DNA of 64,000 nucleotides from Saccharopolyspora dendranthemae (GTDB lineage Bacteria; Actinomycetota; Actinomycetes; Mycobacteriales; Pseudonocardiaceae): the NCBI RefSeq assembly GCF_007829955.1, contig NZ_VIWX01000003.1, positions 372,001 to 436,000 of the forward strand, in the 5' to 3' direction. Numbering within the stretch: position 1 is the first letter of the stretch; each line of letters opens with the position of its first letter. A program made the translations under genes and the position numbers. This document shows positions 1 through 8,381 of the stretch, one piece after another. The notes below the pieces were generated by a model. It worked only from the letters and a program-made list of their open reading frames with translations. It was not told where the DNA came from and did not search any database.

Positions 1-75
1 CAGCTCGGCCTTGTCGATCTGCCGGGGGTCGACCTCGGCGAGCGCGCTGATCGGGTCGATCGGGGATTGAGGCAA
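1..75 (-). CDS. 5' end of an unidentified gene (truncated by window edge)
   Basis: Only the first 25 codons lie in the window, reading leftward off the edge. A TTG start at 75 has a strong ribosome site, GGAGGTGG, 5 nt upstream. An in-frame ATG at 90 would put that site inside the gene, so TTG is preferred. The start of the protein reads MPQSPIDPISALAEVDPRQI, which is too short to identify. The promoter side carries a TTAC/GTAA dyad (90-107) resembling sites upstream of the fadE5-like gene at 56.8 kb, which weakly suggests a lipid-metabolism role. It is divergent from the TetR gene at 196. Confidence 0.5.
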   Translation of the reverse strand, partial: MPQSPIDPISALAEVDPRQIDKAEL

Positions 76-89
76 CGCTGCCACCTCCA

Positions 90-107
90 TTACCTACTGG
101 GGAGTAA
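90..107. promoter_or_regulatory. Imperfect palindromic operator candidate between gene 1 and tetR
   Basis: The 18-bp sequence TTACCTACTGGGGAGTAA has TTAC/GTAA ends and an imperfect dyad between divergent genes. It shares TTACC-AC and GAGTAAG elements with the site at 56764-56777 and the ACCTAC core with the palindrome at 3203-3226. A TetR target is inferred; spacing between half-sites differs among the sites. Confidence 0.4.
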
Positions 108-195
108 GACTACGGGCGAGTAGGTTGGCGGGCAAGCCTCCGGACCCGGGTCCCTCTCCACTAGCCTGAGGCGAATTACCAGCGTATGAGGTGAG

Positions 196-882
196 ATGGA
201 AGATCAACGGGCCAGCGAGCGCCCCCGATCCCGGCGTTTGCCCAGGGCTGTGCGTGAACGACAGATCCTCGACGCCGCCGTGGAGGTGTTCGCCAAGCAC
301 GGCTTCCACAACGCGTCGATGGACGAGATCGCGGAGACGGCGAGCATTTCCAAGCCGATGCTCTACGCCTACCTCGGCGCCAAGGACGAGCTGTTCATCG
401 CCTGCGTTCGTCGCGAAGCCGCCAAGCTCGTGGACGCCATCGGCGCCGACATCGGGACCGACCTGACCCCGGCCGACCAGCTCTGGCACCGGCTGCACAT
501 GTTCTTCGAGTACGTGCACGACAACAAGGCGGGCTGGCAACTGCTGCACCGCCAGGGCGATGTGCCCGGCGAGCCCTACGTCCAGGAGCTCTCCGAGTGG
601 CGGGTGCGCGCCACCGAGCTGATCGCGGCGCTGCTCGCCGAGGCCACCACGAACCAGCCGCAGCCCATGCAGTCCGAGCAGACCGAGCCCTTCGCGGCGG
701 CCCTGGTCGGAGCAGGCGAAGCGCTCGTCGAGTGGTGGTTCCAGCATCCCGAGTTCACCGCCGAGGGCATGGCCATGCGCCTGATGAACATGCTCTGGCT
801 CGGCTTCGGCGAGCTCGTCGAGGGCCGCTCCTGGTTCCCCTCCTCGACGATCCCCCAGTCCGAGGACCCCACGGGCTCCTGA
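196..882 (+). CDS. TetR/AcrR-family transcriptional regulator
   Basis: This is a 228-residue protein with the classic N-terminal TetR DNA-binding domain at roughly residues 18-65 (ILDAAVEVFAKHGF, then MDEIAETASISKPMLYAYL). A helical ligand-binding domain follows. Length and layout are typical of the family, which represses neighbouring operons until a small ligand binds. The ATG at 196 follows GAGGTGAG. Its neighbours are a MaoC dehydratase, a FabG4-like reductase and a FadA2-like thiolase, so an acyl-CoA-type ligand and control of those genes is a reasonable inference; a TetR gene lies near the equivalent mycobacterial locus as I recall it. The ligand cannot be read from sequence. Confidence 0.85.
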   Translation: MEDQRASERPRSRRLPRAVRERQILDAAVEVFAKHGFHNASMDEIAETASISKPMLYAYLGAKDELFIACVRREAAKLVDAIGADIGTDLTPADQLWHRLHMFFEYVHDNKAGWQLLHRQGDVPGEPYVQELSEWRVRATELIAALLAEATTNQPQPMQSEQTEPFAAALVGAGEALVEWWFQHPEFTAEGMAMRLMNMLWLGFGELVEGRSWFPSSTIPQSEDPTGS

Positions 883-893
883 CCGGCAGAACG

Positions 894-937
894 ACGAAGA
901 CCGCGGTTCTCGCACCTGCGCGAACCGCGGTCTTCGT
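894..937. terminator. Bidirectional terminator hairpin between tetR and maoC
   Basis: A perfect 16-bp stem, ACGAAGACCGCGGTTC (894-909) with its complement at 922-937 and a 12-nt loop, sits between two convergent genes. It can stop transcription in both directions. The U-tract is poor, as is usual in high-GC actinomycetes. Confidence 0.75.
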
Positions 938-953
938 GTTCCGGTGAGCCGCG

Positions 954-1790
954 TCAGGCCGTGACGGAGCCCGTGAGGTGGGGTTTCCCGGACCGGGAGT
1001 GCAGTGCGAAGTCCCAGCCGGAGCCCGCCGGACGCATCGTGAAGTCGGCCTTCGACGGCAGCAGCAAGGGCTTGGCGAAGTCGACGTCGACGGTGAACGC
1101 GTCCGGCAGCCGTCCCTCGAGGGCCGCGAGGCAGCGGGCCTTGGACCACATGCCGTGCGCGATCGCCTTCGGGAAGCCGAAGGCCTTGGCCGTCAGCGGG
1201 TGCAGGTGGATCGGGTTGCGGTCGCCGGACACCGCCGCGTACTCACGGCCGATGTCGGCGGGGACCCGCCAGGTCCCGGACGCGGAACCCGGTTCGATCT
1301 CCCGGCGCTCCTTCTGCGGCGCGTTCTCGTCCCGCTTGCCCACCCGCAGGTAGGTGCTGGTCTCGCGCCACACCACCTCGCCACCCGCGCTGGTCTCGGT
1401 GACCACGTCGAACTGCTTGCCCTTCGGGTGCGGGCGGAGGTCGGCGACCCGGACCGACTGCGTCAGCACGTCGGTCACCAGCAGCGGCCGGTCCTGCTGG
1501 ATCCGGTTGGCCACGTGCACCAGGCCGACCAGCGGGAACGGGAACCCCTTGTCGGTCATCAACTGCACCGACGCGGGGAACGACAGGATGTGCGGGTAGG
1601 TGATCGGCAGCTCGTCGCGCAGCCGGAACCCGCAGACCCGGTTGTACTCGGCGAGCTCCACCGGATCGACGGCGATGTCGCGACGCACGTACTCGGTGCC
1701 GGGCAGCTCGCCGCCGCGCCGGGTCGGGCCGGTCGCGGCCGCCTTGAGGTACAGCGGCCCCAGGCTCGGAGCGGTGGAAAGTTCGGGCAT
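954..1790 (-). CDS. MaoC-like (R)-specific 3-hydroxyacyl dehydratase, HtdX-like
   Basis: This is a 278-residue double hot-dog protein of the MaoC family. The C-terminal half carries the hydratase signature YAAVSGDRNPIH, followed by the AIAHG segment that completes the active site. The family dehydrates 3-hydroxyacyl-ACP or -CoA to the trans-2-enoyl thioester. The ATG at 1790 follows GGAGAGGAC and lies 14 nt after the stop of the fabG4-like gene, so the two are cotranscribed. The reductase-dehydratase pair matches the mycobacterial fabG4-htdX arrangement (Rv0242c-Rv0241c, from memory). Whether it works in synthesis or beta-oxidation is not decided by sequence. Confidence 0.85.
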   Translation of the reverse strand: MPELSTAPSLGPLYLKAAATGPTRRGGELPGTEYVRRDIAVDPVELAEYNRVCGFRLRDELPITYPHILSFPASVQLMTDKGFPFPLVGLVHVANRIQQDRPLLVTDVLTQSVRVADLRPHPKGKQFDVVTETSAGGEVVWRETSTYLRVGKRDENAPQKERREIEPGSASGTWRVPADIGREYAAVSGDRNPIHLHPLTAKAFGFPKAIAHGMWSKARCLAALEGRLPDAFTVDVDFAKPLLLPSKADFTMRPAGSGWDFALHSRSGKPHLTGSVTA

Positions 1791-1804
1791 GTCCTCTCCT
1801 GACC

Positions 1805-3136
1805 TCAGGCGCCGAGCAGGCTCTGGCCGCAGACGCGGACCACGTTGCCGTTGACGCCGGCCGAAGCGGGGTTGGCGTACCAGGCGATGGTCTCGGCGAC
1901 GTCGACCGGCAGCCCGCCCTGCGACATGCTGTTCATCCGACGGCCGGCCTCCCGCACGAACAGCGGGATCGCGGCGGTCATCTTGGTCTCGATGAAGCCC
2001 GGCGCGACCGCGTTGATCGTGGCGCCCTTCTTCGCGGCCAGCGGCGCGATGGACTGCACGTGGCCGATCACGCCCGCCTTCGACGCGGCGTAGTTGCTCT
2101 GGCCGACGTTGCCCGCGATGCCGCTCATCGACGACACGCAGATGATCCGGCCACCGGCGCGCAGCGGGGAGTCCTTGCCGAGGAGCTTGTCGTTGATCCG
2201 CTCCTGCGAGGACAGGTTCACCGCGAGCACCGAGTCCCACTGGGCCTCGCTCATCCGGCCGATCGTCTTGTCGCGGGTGATGCCCGCGTTGTGCACCACG
2301 ACGTCCAGGCCGTCGAAGCGCTCGGTGAAGTGCTCGGCGAGCTTGTCAGGCGCGTCCTCGGCGGTGATGTCGAGCTGCAGCGTCGAGCCGCCGATGCGGT
2401 TGGCGACCTCGCTGAGCTCGCCGCCCTGCGCGGGCACGTCCAGGCACACGACGTGCGCACCGTCGCGGGCGAGGGTCTCGGCGATGGCCGCACCGATGCC
2501 GCGGGACGCGCCGGTGACCAGCGCGATCTTGTCCTGCAGCGGGCGGGCCTGGGCGATCTCCGGCACGTCGGCCTTGCCGATGCGGACGACCTGGCCGGAC
2601 ACGTAGGCCGACTTGCCGGACAGCAGGAAGCGGAGCGTGGAGTCGGTGGCCTTCTCGGCACCGTCGGCGACGTAGACCAGCTGGGCGGTGGCACCGCGCT
2701 TGAGCTCCTTGCCCGCGGTGCGGGTGAAGCCCTCCAGGGCCCGCTGCGCGGTCGCCGCGCGCGGGTCGGACAGGCTCTCCGGCTGAGTGCCCAGGACGAT
2801 CAGCCGACCGCTGCCCTCGATCTGCCGGATCGCGGGCGCGAAGAAGTCGTACAGCGCGCGCAGGCCCTCGCTGGAGGTGATGCCGGTGGCGTCGAAGACC
2901 AGCGCGGCGTAGCGCTCGCCGTCGGCGCGCTCCTTGCGGACGTCGGCACCGACCTCCTGCAAGGTCGCGTTCAGGGAGTCGGTGAGCCGGCCCGAACCGC
3001 CGAGCAGCACCGGCCCGGTGATCAGCGGCTCGCCGGGCTTGAAGCGGCGCAGCGGGGTCGGGTCGGGCAGCCCCAGCTTCTTGACGAACTGGCGCCCGAA
3101 CGCGGACTGGGTGAACTGCTGGTATCGATCGGACAT
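1805..3136 (-). CDS. fabG4: FabG4-like 3-oxoacyl-ACP/CoA reductase (high-molecular-weight FabG)
   Basis: This 443-residue protein is nearly twice the length of an ordinary FabG. An N-terminal flavodoxin-like domain of about 200 residues precedes a full short-chain dehydrogenase domain. That domain has the cofactor loop VTGASRGIG, the structural motif VHNAGI and the active-site YAASK. This two-domain form is the FabG4 type of mycobacteria, which reduces 3-oxoacyl thioesters with NADH preference. The ATG at 3136 is preceded by CGGGAG. It is first in a leftward operon with the MaoC gene and divergent from the thiolase gene, with a palindromic operator between. Confidence 0.88.
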   Translation of the reverse strand: MSDRYQQFTQSAFGRQFVKKLGLPDPTPLRRFKPGEPLITGPVLLGGSGRLTDSLNATLQEVGADVRKERADGERYAALVFDATGITSSEGLRALYDFFAPAIRQIEGSGRLIVLGTQPESLSDPRAATAQRALEGFTRTAGKELKRGATAQLVYVADGAEKATDSTLRFLLSGKSAYVSGQVVRIGKADVPEIAQARPLQDKIALVTGASRGIGAAIAETLARDGAHVVCLDVPAQGGELSEVANRIGGSTLQLDITAEDAPDKLAEHFTERFDGLDVVVHNAGITRDKTIGRMSEAQWDSVLAVNLSSQERINDKLLGKDSPLRAGGRIICVSSMSGIAGNVGQSNYAASKAGVIGHVQSIAPLAAKKGATINAVAPGFIETKMTAAIPLFVREAGRRMNSMSQGGLPVDVAETIAWYANPASAGVNGNVVRVCGQSLLGA

Positions 3137-3202
3137 CTTCAGATACTCCCGAGGAGGCGGTTCATGAGGGTTCGGACACGAAGTCGCGCGGTCACTCGAC
3201 GG

Positions 3203-3226
3203 CTAACCTACCCACGGGTAGGTTAG
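3203..3226. promoter_or_regulatory. 24-bp near-perfect palindromic operator in the fabG4-fadA2 divergent promoter
   Basis: Two 11-bp arms, CTAACCTACCC and GGGTAGGTTAG, are exact inverted repeats around a 2-nt centre. The site lies 36 nt before the thiolase start and 66 nt before the fabG4-like start, so one dimeric repressor could control both directions. The TetR protein at 196 is the obvious candidate by proximity. Confidence 0.75.
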
Positions 3227-3262
3227 ATTGGCCAGGAACGAACCAGCAACGAGGGAGTAGTC

Positions 3263-4540
3263 ATGGCCACCGCTCGGCGAGTCGCGATCCTCGGCGGCAA
3301 TCGGATCCCGTTCGCGCGATCCGGCGGCCCCTTCGCTCGCGCGTCCAACCAAGACATGCTGACCGCAGCGCTCGACGGACTCGTCGCCCGCTTCGGTCTC
3401 TCGGACAAGACGGTAGACGAGTTCGTCGCCGGCGCCGTGCTCAAGCACAGCCGCGACTTCAACCTCGCGCGCGAGACCGTGCTGGGTTCCAAGCTCGACC
3501 CGCGGACCCCCGCTCACGACGTGCAGATGGCGTGCGCGACCGGGCTCGAAGCCATCGTCTCCGTCGCGAACAAGATCGCGCTCGGGCAGATCGAGGTCGG
3601 CATCGGCGGCGGCGTCGACTCCGCCAGCGACGCGCCCATCGCGGTCAACGACGACTTCCGCCGGGTGCTGCTCAAGGCCAACCACGCCAAGAGCACCGGC
3701 GCCAAGATCAAGGCTCTGGCCGGTGCTCGGCCGCAGCACGTGGTGCCGGAGATCCCGCAGAACTCCGAGCCGCGCACCGGGCTGTCCATGGGCGAGCACG
3801 CGGCCAAGACGGCCCTGGACTGGGAGATCACCCGCGAAGCGCAGGACGAGCTCGCCGCGCGCAGCCACCACCGGCTGGCCGCCGCGTACGACCGCGGCTT
3901 CTTCGACGACCTGCTCACCTCGTTCCAGGGCGTGGCCAAGGACCAGAACCTGCGTCCCGGCAGCTCCGTGGAGAAGCTCGCGAAGCTCCAGCCGGTCTTC
4001 GGCAAGGGCGAGGGCGCCACGATGACCGCGGGCAACTCGACCCCGCTGACCGACGGCGCCTCCACGGTGCTGCTGGCCAGCGAGGAGTGGGCCAAGGCCA
4101 ACAACGTCCCGGTTCTCGCCTACCTGTCGGACATCGCGCCTGCCGCCGTCGACCACGTCAGCGGCGACGAGGGCCTGCTGATGGCCCCCGCCTACGCGGT
4201 GCCGAAGCTGCTGGACCGCAACAAGCTGCAGCTCGGCGACTTCGACTTCTACGAGATCCACGAGGCGTTCGCCTCGCAGGTGCTCTCGACGCTGAAGGCC
4301 TGGGAAGACCCGGACTTCTGCAAGAACCGCCTGGGCCGGGACAAGGTCCTGGGCGAGATCGACACCGCGAAGCTCAACGTCAACGGCTCGTCGCTGGCCG
4401 CGGGCCACCCGTTCGCCGCGACCGGCGGTCGCATCGTGGCCACCCTCGCCAAGCTCCTCGCGGAGAAGGGCAAGGGCAAGGGCCTGATCTCGATCTGCGC
4501 CGCAGGTGGTCAGGGCCTCACCGCCGTCGTCGAGCGCTGA
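3263..4540 (+). CDS. fadA2: Acetyl-CoA C-acyltransferase (thiolase), FadA2-like
   Basis: This is a 425-residue thiolase. The nucleophilic cysteine is in QMACATGLEA at about residue 93. The C-terminal active-site elements NGSSLAAGHPFAATGGR and CAAGGQG are intact. Thiolases cleave 3-oxoacyl-CoA to acetyl-CoA and a shortened acyl-CoA. The ATG follows GAGGGAG. Position beside fabG4- and htdX-like genes reproduces the mycobacterial Rv0241c-Rv0243 block, so the FadA2 name is supported by context as well as by family. Similar sequences occur under the FadI name. A strong terminator follows the stop. Confidence 0.88.
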   Translation: MATARRVAILGGNRIPFARSGGPFARASNQDMLTAALDGLVARFGLSDKTVDEFVAGAVLKHSRDFNLARETVLGSKLDPRTPAHDVQMACATGLEAIVSVANKIALGQIEVGIGGGVDSASDAPIAVNDDFRRVLLKANHAKSTGAKIKALAGARPQHVVPEIPQNSEPRTGLSMGEHAAKTALDWEITREAQDELAARSHHRLAAAYDRGFFDDLLTSFQGVAKDQNLRPGSSVEKLAKLQPVFGKGEGATMTAGNSTPLTDGASTVLLASEEWAKANNVPVLAYLSDIAPAAVDHVSGDEGLLMAPAYAVPKLLDRNKLQLGDFDFYEIHEAFASQVLSTLKAWEDPDFCKNRLGRDKVLGEIDTAKLNVNGSSLAAGHPFAATGGRIVATLAKLLAEKGKGKGLISICAAGGQGLTAVVER

Positions 4541-4554
4541 CGCGCGGTCTGATT

Positions 4555-4589
4555 CAAAAGCCCCGGTGCCCCCGTCACCGGGGCTTTTG
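4555..4589 (+). terminator. Rho-independent-type terminator after fadA2
   Basis: A perfect 14-bp stem, CAAAAGCCCCGGTG with its complement, encloses a 7-nt loop. The rising arm ends in CTTTTG. It lies 14 nt past the thiolase stop. Confidence 0.85.
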
Positions 4590-4771
4590 CATGCGCATCG
4601 TGCCGCATACGTTCATCTAGCAATATCGCTATACGACGGGATACGTCGCGAGGAACCGGATCTCGGCGGAAGCCGGGACCCGGTCGCGGCACGGGCGGAG
4701 GCGAAACGCCGCTACCGGAATCTCGCCAAGTATCGAATCTGAGCTAGAAACGCGGATACAGTCCGACGGTT

Positions 4772-5962
4772 ATGGACCCGGTTCGCAACCCCTTCGCCCC
4801 CGGCGCCGGACAGCGACCGCCCGAGCTGGCCGGACGCACCCGCGAACTGGACGCCTTCGAGGTCGTGCTGGAACGCGTCTCCCGAGGCCGTCCGGAACGG
4901 AGCCTGGTGCTGACCGGACTGCGCGGCGTCGGCAAGACGGTGCTGCTCGGCGAGCTGCGCTCGATGGCGGTCCGGCGCGGCTGGGGCGCGGGCAAGGTCG
5001 AGGCGCGCCCGGAGGCGGGCCTGCGCCGGCCGCTGTCCGCCGCCCTGCACCGCGCGATCCGCGACCTGGCCGTCCGCCACCGCGCACCGGACCGGGTCGA
5101 GGAGGTCCTGGCCGTGCTGAAGGCCTTCGCCTTGAAGGCCAACCCGAACGACGCGAAGCTGCGCGACCGCTGGCAACCGGGCATCGACGTGCCCGCGGCC
5201 GTGGGGCGAGCCGACTCCGGCGACATCGAGATCGACCTCGTCGAGCTGTTCACGGAGGTCGCGGACCTGGCGGCCGACGTCGGGACCGGCATCGCGCTGC
5301 TGCTCGACGAGATGCAGGACGTGCAGGCGGAGGACGTCTCCGCGCTGTGCGCCGCGTGCCACGAGCTCTCCCAGTCGGGCGCGCCGCTGGTGGTCGTCGG
5401 CGCGGGCCTGCCGCACGTGCCCGCGGTCCTGTCGGCCAGCAAGTCCTACTCGGAGCGGTTGTTCCGCTACGTCCGGATCGACCGGCTGGACCGCTCCGAC
5501 GCCGATCGCGCGGTGATCGCTCCGATAGAGCGGGAGGAAGCCGAGATCACCCCGGCTGCGCTCGACACGCTGTTCACGGTTTCCGGTGGTTACCCGTACT
5601 TCGTGCAGGCCTACGGGAAGGCGACCTGGGACGCGGCCGTGCGCACCGAGATCGCCGAGGAGGACGTCCGGCTCGCCGCCCCGGAGGCCGAGTCGGAGCT
5701 GGCGGTCGGCTTCTTTGGATCGCGCTACGAACGAGCGACCCCCGCCGAGCGCGAGTACCTGCGCGCGATGGCCGAGCTCGTCGAGGGCAAGGACGAACCG
5801 GCGCCCACGGCCAGGATCGCGGAGTACCTGGAGCGACGTCCGTCCTCGTTGTCGCCCGCCCGCGACGCGCTGATCAAGAAGGGGCTCGTCTACTCCGGCG
5901 AGCGAGGGCAGATCGCCTTCACGGTCCCCCACTTCGGCCGCTACCTCCTCACCCAGGACTGA
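4772..5962 (+). CDS. AAA/STAND-type ATP-binding protein
   Basis: This 396-residue soluble ATPase has a Walker A loop in GLRGVGKTVLL (about residues 49-59) and a Walker B segment in ALLLDEMQDV. It resembles the AAA_16/ORC-like ATPases found as single genes in actinomycetes. A winged-helix-like C-terminus is plausible (RPSSLSPARDALIKKGLVY). The upstream 230 nt hold no convincing gene; a 78-codon frame ending at 4742 has no plausible start. GATACA at about 4750 may be its -10 box. It stands alone between a terminator and a family A repeat. No partner or substrate can be inferred. Confidence 0.7.
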   Translation: MDPVRNPFAPGAGQRPPELAGRTRELDAFEVVLERVSRGRPERSLVLTGLRGVGKTVLLGELRSMAVRRGWGAGKVEARPEAGLRRPLSAALHRAIRDLAVRHRAPDRVEEVLAVLKAFALKANPNDAKLRDRWQPGIDVPAAVGRADSGDIEIDLVELFTEVADLAADVGTGIALLLDEMQDVQAEDVSALCAACHELSQSGAPLVVVGAGLPHVPAVLSASKSYSERLFRYVRIDRLDRSDADRAVIAPIEREEAEITPAALDTLFTVSGGYPYFVQAYGKATWDAAVRTEIAEEDVRLAAPEAESELAVGFFGSRYERATPAEREYLRAMAELVEGKDEPAPTARIAEYLERRPSSLSPARDALIKKGLVYSGERGQIAFTVPHFGRYLLTQD

Positions 5963-5968
5963 GGCGGG

Positions 5969-6038
5969 GCAGTTTTTGGTCCGAACTGGCCGGACGGATA
6001 TCGATCGTGGGCGGTTCGGACCAAAACCGCCCGCTGCC
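5969..6038. repeat. Repeat family A, diverged copy A1
   Basis: The arms TTTTGGTCCGAAC (5974-5986) and its exact complement (6014-6026) flank a centre containing the palindrome ATCGAT. On the reverse strand the pattern TTTTgGTCCgAAC, then a dyad, then GTCCG follows the same order as copies A2-A4, so this is a divergent member. It begins 7 nt after the ATPase stop. The rest of the 400-bp gap to 6362 holds a terminator and nothing else I can call. Confidence 0.55.
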
Positions 6039-6243
6039 GAGGCGCGCACCCTTCATCGAGCATTCTAAGTCCGTATTCCCCTGACGCTAGATTCCCGAAT
6101 ACGCGGTTAGGGAGCCCGGTGATCGGTACCCCGCGTGCGGGATCGGTCGCCTGGTGTCGCCAGTACAGGTGATGTCGAGTGATCTGAAACACAACAACCG
6201 GCATGTGTAACGAACTCAGGGTGGGTGTCGATATTCATGATGA

Positions 6244-6290
6244 CCCCGCGGTGCTGTCGGACCCCCGACCTGGCAGCATCGCGGGGCTTT
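6244..6290 (+). terminator. Rightward terminator hairpin in the gap before the GH26 gene
   Basis: A 13-bp stem, CCCCGCGGTGCTG with CAGCATCGCGGGG (one wobble pair), is followed by CTTTCC on the plus strand. It lies 280 nt beyond the ATPase stop, so it ends either a long ATPase 3' UTR or an unseen short transcript. Confidence 0.6.
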
Positions 6291-6362
6291 CCAATTTCCG
6301 GGGCCGTTCCGCCCCGCTCCCCAGCCCGCGCCACTGCGCCGCCGCGCTCGGGAAACCCCTGA

Positions 6363-7328
6363 TCAACCCTGCATTTCGTCGAGGACGAGGACCCGGTCGT
6401 CCCAGTAGGTCCGCTGCACCTCGGCGGGGTCGTTCTGGTCGAGGTACTCGGCCCAGAGCATGAAGTACGACCAGTCCGGCTGGGCGTCGAGGAGCTCGGG
6501 CGCGGGGACGGTGCCCACCTCGCCCAGCGCGATCGGGCGGCCGGCCGCGACCTGCTTCATCGCCTCGTAGTCGGCCTGGGACGGCGTGGCCTTCTCCCAG
6601 ACGTCGATGCTGGCGACGTCGACCCGGTCGTCGGTGGGCCAGTAGTCCTGCAGCCCGGTGATGCTGGAGTCCTTGACGTTCCAGTTCCACACCAGGTTCG
6701 TCAGCCCCTGCTGGTCCAGGTGCTCGTGGGTGATCCGGTACAGCGCGGCGCTGCCGTCGGGGCCCGGGCGCCCGCCCCACCAGGACCAGCCGTCGTTGAT
6801 CTCGTGCAGCGGCCGCCACAGCACCCGCACCCCGGCGTCTTGGAGTTGTCGCAGGTAGGGCACGGCCTCGTCGAGTCGCGACTTCCACGCGCGGTTGAGC
6901 TCGCTGCCGTCGGTGATCAGCTGCGCCCACTGGTCGTCGGACAGCTCGCTCATGACGCCGTCCTCCCAGCCGCACGACGATCCCTGCGTCGGCGGGCAGA
7001 CGTGCCAGGTCAGCGTCACGAGGGCACCGTTGTTCCACTGGTTGATCGCCTCGTCGACGAGGTTCTGGCGCTGCTGCACGTCGGACTCGGCGAACAGGAA
7101 GTCGCCGCCCCACAGGCCCGGGTAGTCCCCGGTGATGTCGTGGATCTTCTGCGTCCACCGCGTCGGGTCCGACAGCGGTTCCTTGTTGTGCTGGCCGGAG
7201 AGCACGGAGCTGCCGGTGATCGACTTCAGGAACTCCAGCGGATCCGCCGGAGGTGCGGCGTGCGCCGGTGCGGAGAAGGCCGCCAGGCATGCGGTGGATG
7301 CGAGCAGGGCGAGGGCACGACGGCGCAT
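6363..7328 (-). CDS. Secreted glycoside hydrolase family 26 (beta-mannanase-like)
   Basis: This 321-residue exported enzyme has a Sec signal peptide (MRRR, a hydrophobic stretch, then APAHA before residue 25). The GH26 acid/base motif WRPLHEIND places the catalytic Glu at 176, and the nucleophile Glu is at 270 in ALGEVG. GH26 members hydrolyse beta-1,4-mannans, or rarely beta-1,3-xylans, outside the cell. There is no carbohydrate-binding module. The ATG follows AGGAGG at ideal spacing. It is monocistronic, with no transporter or regulator next to it, so the exact substrate stays open. Confidence 0.88.
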   Translation of the reverse strand: MRRRALALLASTACLAAFSAPAHAAPPADPLEFLKSITGSSVLSGQHNKEPLSDPTRWTQKIHDITGDYPGLWGGDFLFAESDVQQRQNLVDEAINQWNNGALVTLTWHVCPPTQGSSCGWEDGVMSELSDDQWAQLITDGSELNRAWKSRLDEAVPYLRQLQDAGVRVLWRPLHEINDGWSWWGGRPGPDGSAALYRITHEHLDQQGLTNLVWNWNVKDSSITGLQDYWPTDDRVDVASIDVWEKATPSQADYEAMKQVAAGRPIALGEVGTVPAPELLDAQPDWSYFMLWAEYLDQNDPAEVQRTYWDDRVLVLDEMQG

Positions 7329-7448
7329 GGCGCCTCCTGATCGTCTCGGAGGATCAGGAGTCTCCGGAACAGGTGCACCTCTGGGAACACCGTTGACGGG
7401 TATTCGCCGCGCGCTGCTCCGATCGCCGCGCCGGGAGGATCACCAGGC

Positions 7449-8381
7449 TCAGCCGCTCAGACCTCCGGTGAAGGGCGTGGCCCGCCACTCGTCGATGGCC
7501 GGTTTGATCGCCTCGGCCAACATGGGCAGCTGCGGTACGAGCGCCAAGCACGCCACGGACCGCAGCTCGCCGACGGCGTTGACGAAGCGCAGCACCCGCT
7601 CGTCCAGCTCGCGCAGTCCGAGGGAGCGGGCGCGGGTGTCGTAGGACGCCTCGCACTCCGGGCCGAAAGCCGCCAGGTCCCACTCGACCGGACCGATCGT
7701 GACCAGCTCGAAGTCGGCGTAGAGCGCGCCGTCCGGGGTCGGAACGATGTTGAACGGCGCCGCATCGCCGTGCACCGGCTGCAGGTCGACCTGGAACTCG
7801 GCCTCGAACGCCGCGCGGGAGGTCACCAGCGGTTCCAGCACCTGCCACTGCTGCCGGGCCCGGTCGAGATCGGCGGGATCCAGCAGGTCGGGCCGGGCTT
7901 CGAGGTCGTCGAGGGAGTCGGTGATCATCTGCGGTTCGGCGGCCGAGAGGAACGGCAGCTCACCCGGGTAGTCGCGCAGCGCTCGGTGCAGGTCGGCGAC
8001 CAGGCCCGCGTTGCGCACGTAGTCGGGCTCGACGTCCTCGACGATCTCGGTGAACTGCCAGAAGGTCATCGAGAACCCGTCGCGCTGGACGGGTTCCCGA
8101 GGGACCAGCGGGCTAGGCGGGATCACCGGGTGTCCCTGTTCGGCCAGCCACGCCACCACGTCGAGCTCGTTGCGCTGCCTCGCCGCCTGAGCTGCGAGTT
8201 CGTTGCACCGGGGCAGGACCACCGGCACTCGCACGACCACCGGCGCCGGGGCGAGGTGAACGACGACCGAGAACAGGTCGTGCAGCACGCGGGGCTCGGT
8301 CACGTCGAGACCCAGCTCCCGGCCCGCGGCCACCGCCGCGTTCAGCGCTCGTGAAGTGCGTTCTCCGTCGTTCGTCGGCAT
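7449..8381 (-). CDS. Aminoglycoside-phosphotransferase-like (APH family) kinase
   Basis: This 310-residue protein has the APH fold signature: the catalytic loop VHGDAAPFNI at about residues 203-212 and the metal-binding DFE in YADFELVTIGP. The N-lobe strand VVHLAPAPVVVRV is also visible. The family phosphorylates small molecules such as aminoglycosides, macrolides, choline or homoserine. The reading frame of the upstream MFS gene runs 269 bp into this gene. Because the N-lobe is recognisable from about residue 25, the overlap is real over at least 190 bp. An exporter plus a kinase could suggest drug self-protection, but that is only inference. Confidence 0.75.
   Translation of the reverse strand: MPTNDGERTSRALNAAVAAGRELGLDVTEPRVLHDLFSVVVHLAPAPVVVRVPVVLPRCNELAAQAARQRNELDVVAWLAEQGHPVIPPSPLVPREPVQRDGFSMTFWQFTEIVEDVEPDYVRNAGLVADLHRALRDYPGELPFLSAAEPQMITDSLDDLEARPDLLDPADLDRARQQWQVLEPLVTSRAAFEAEFQVDLQPVHGDAAPFNIVPTPDGALYADFELVTIGPVEWDLAAFGPECEASYDTRARSLGLRELDERVLRFVNAVGELRSVACLALVPQLPMLAEAIKPAIDEWRATPFTGGLSG

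Noticed and set aside
4506..4742. 78-codon plus-strand frame after fadA2
   Set aside because: It starts inside fadA2, crosses its terminator hairpin and has no ribosome site or recognisable domain, although its last 15 codons look gene-like. It could be a remnant but is not supportable as a gene.
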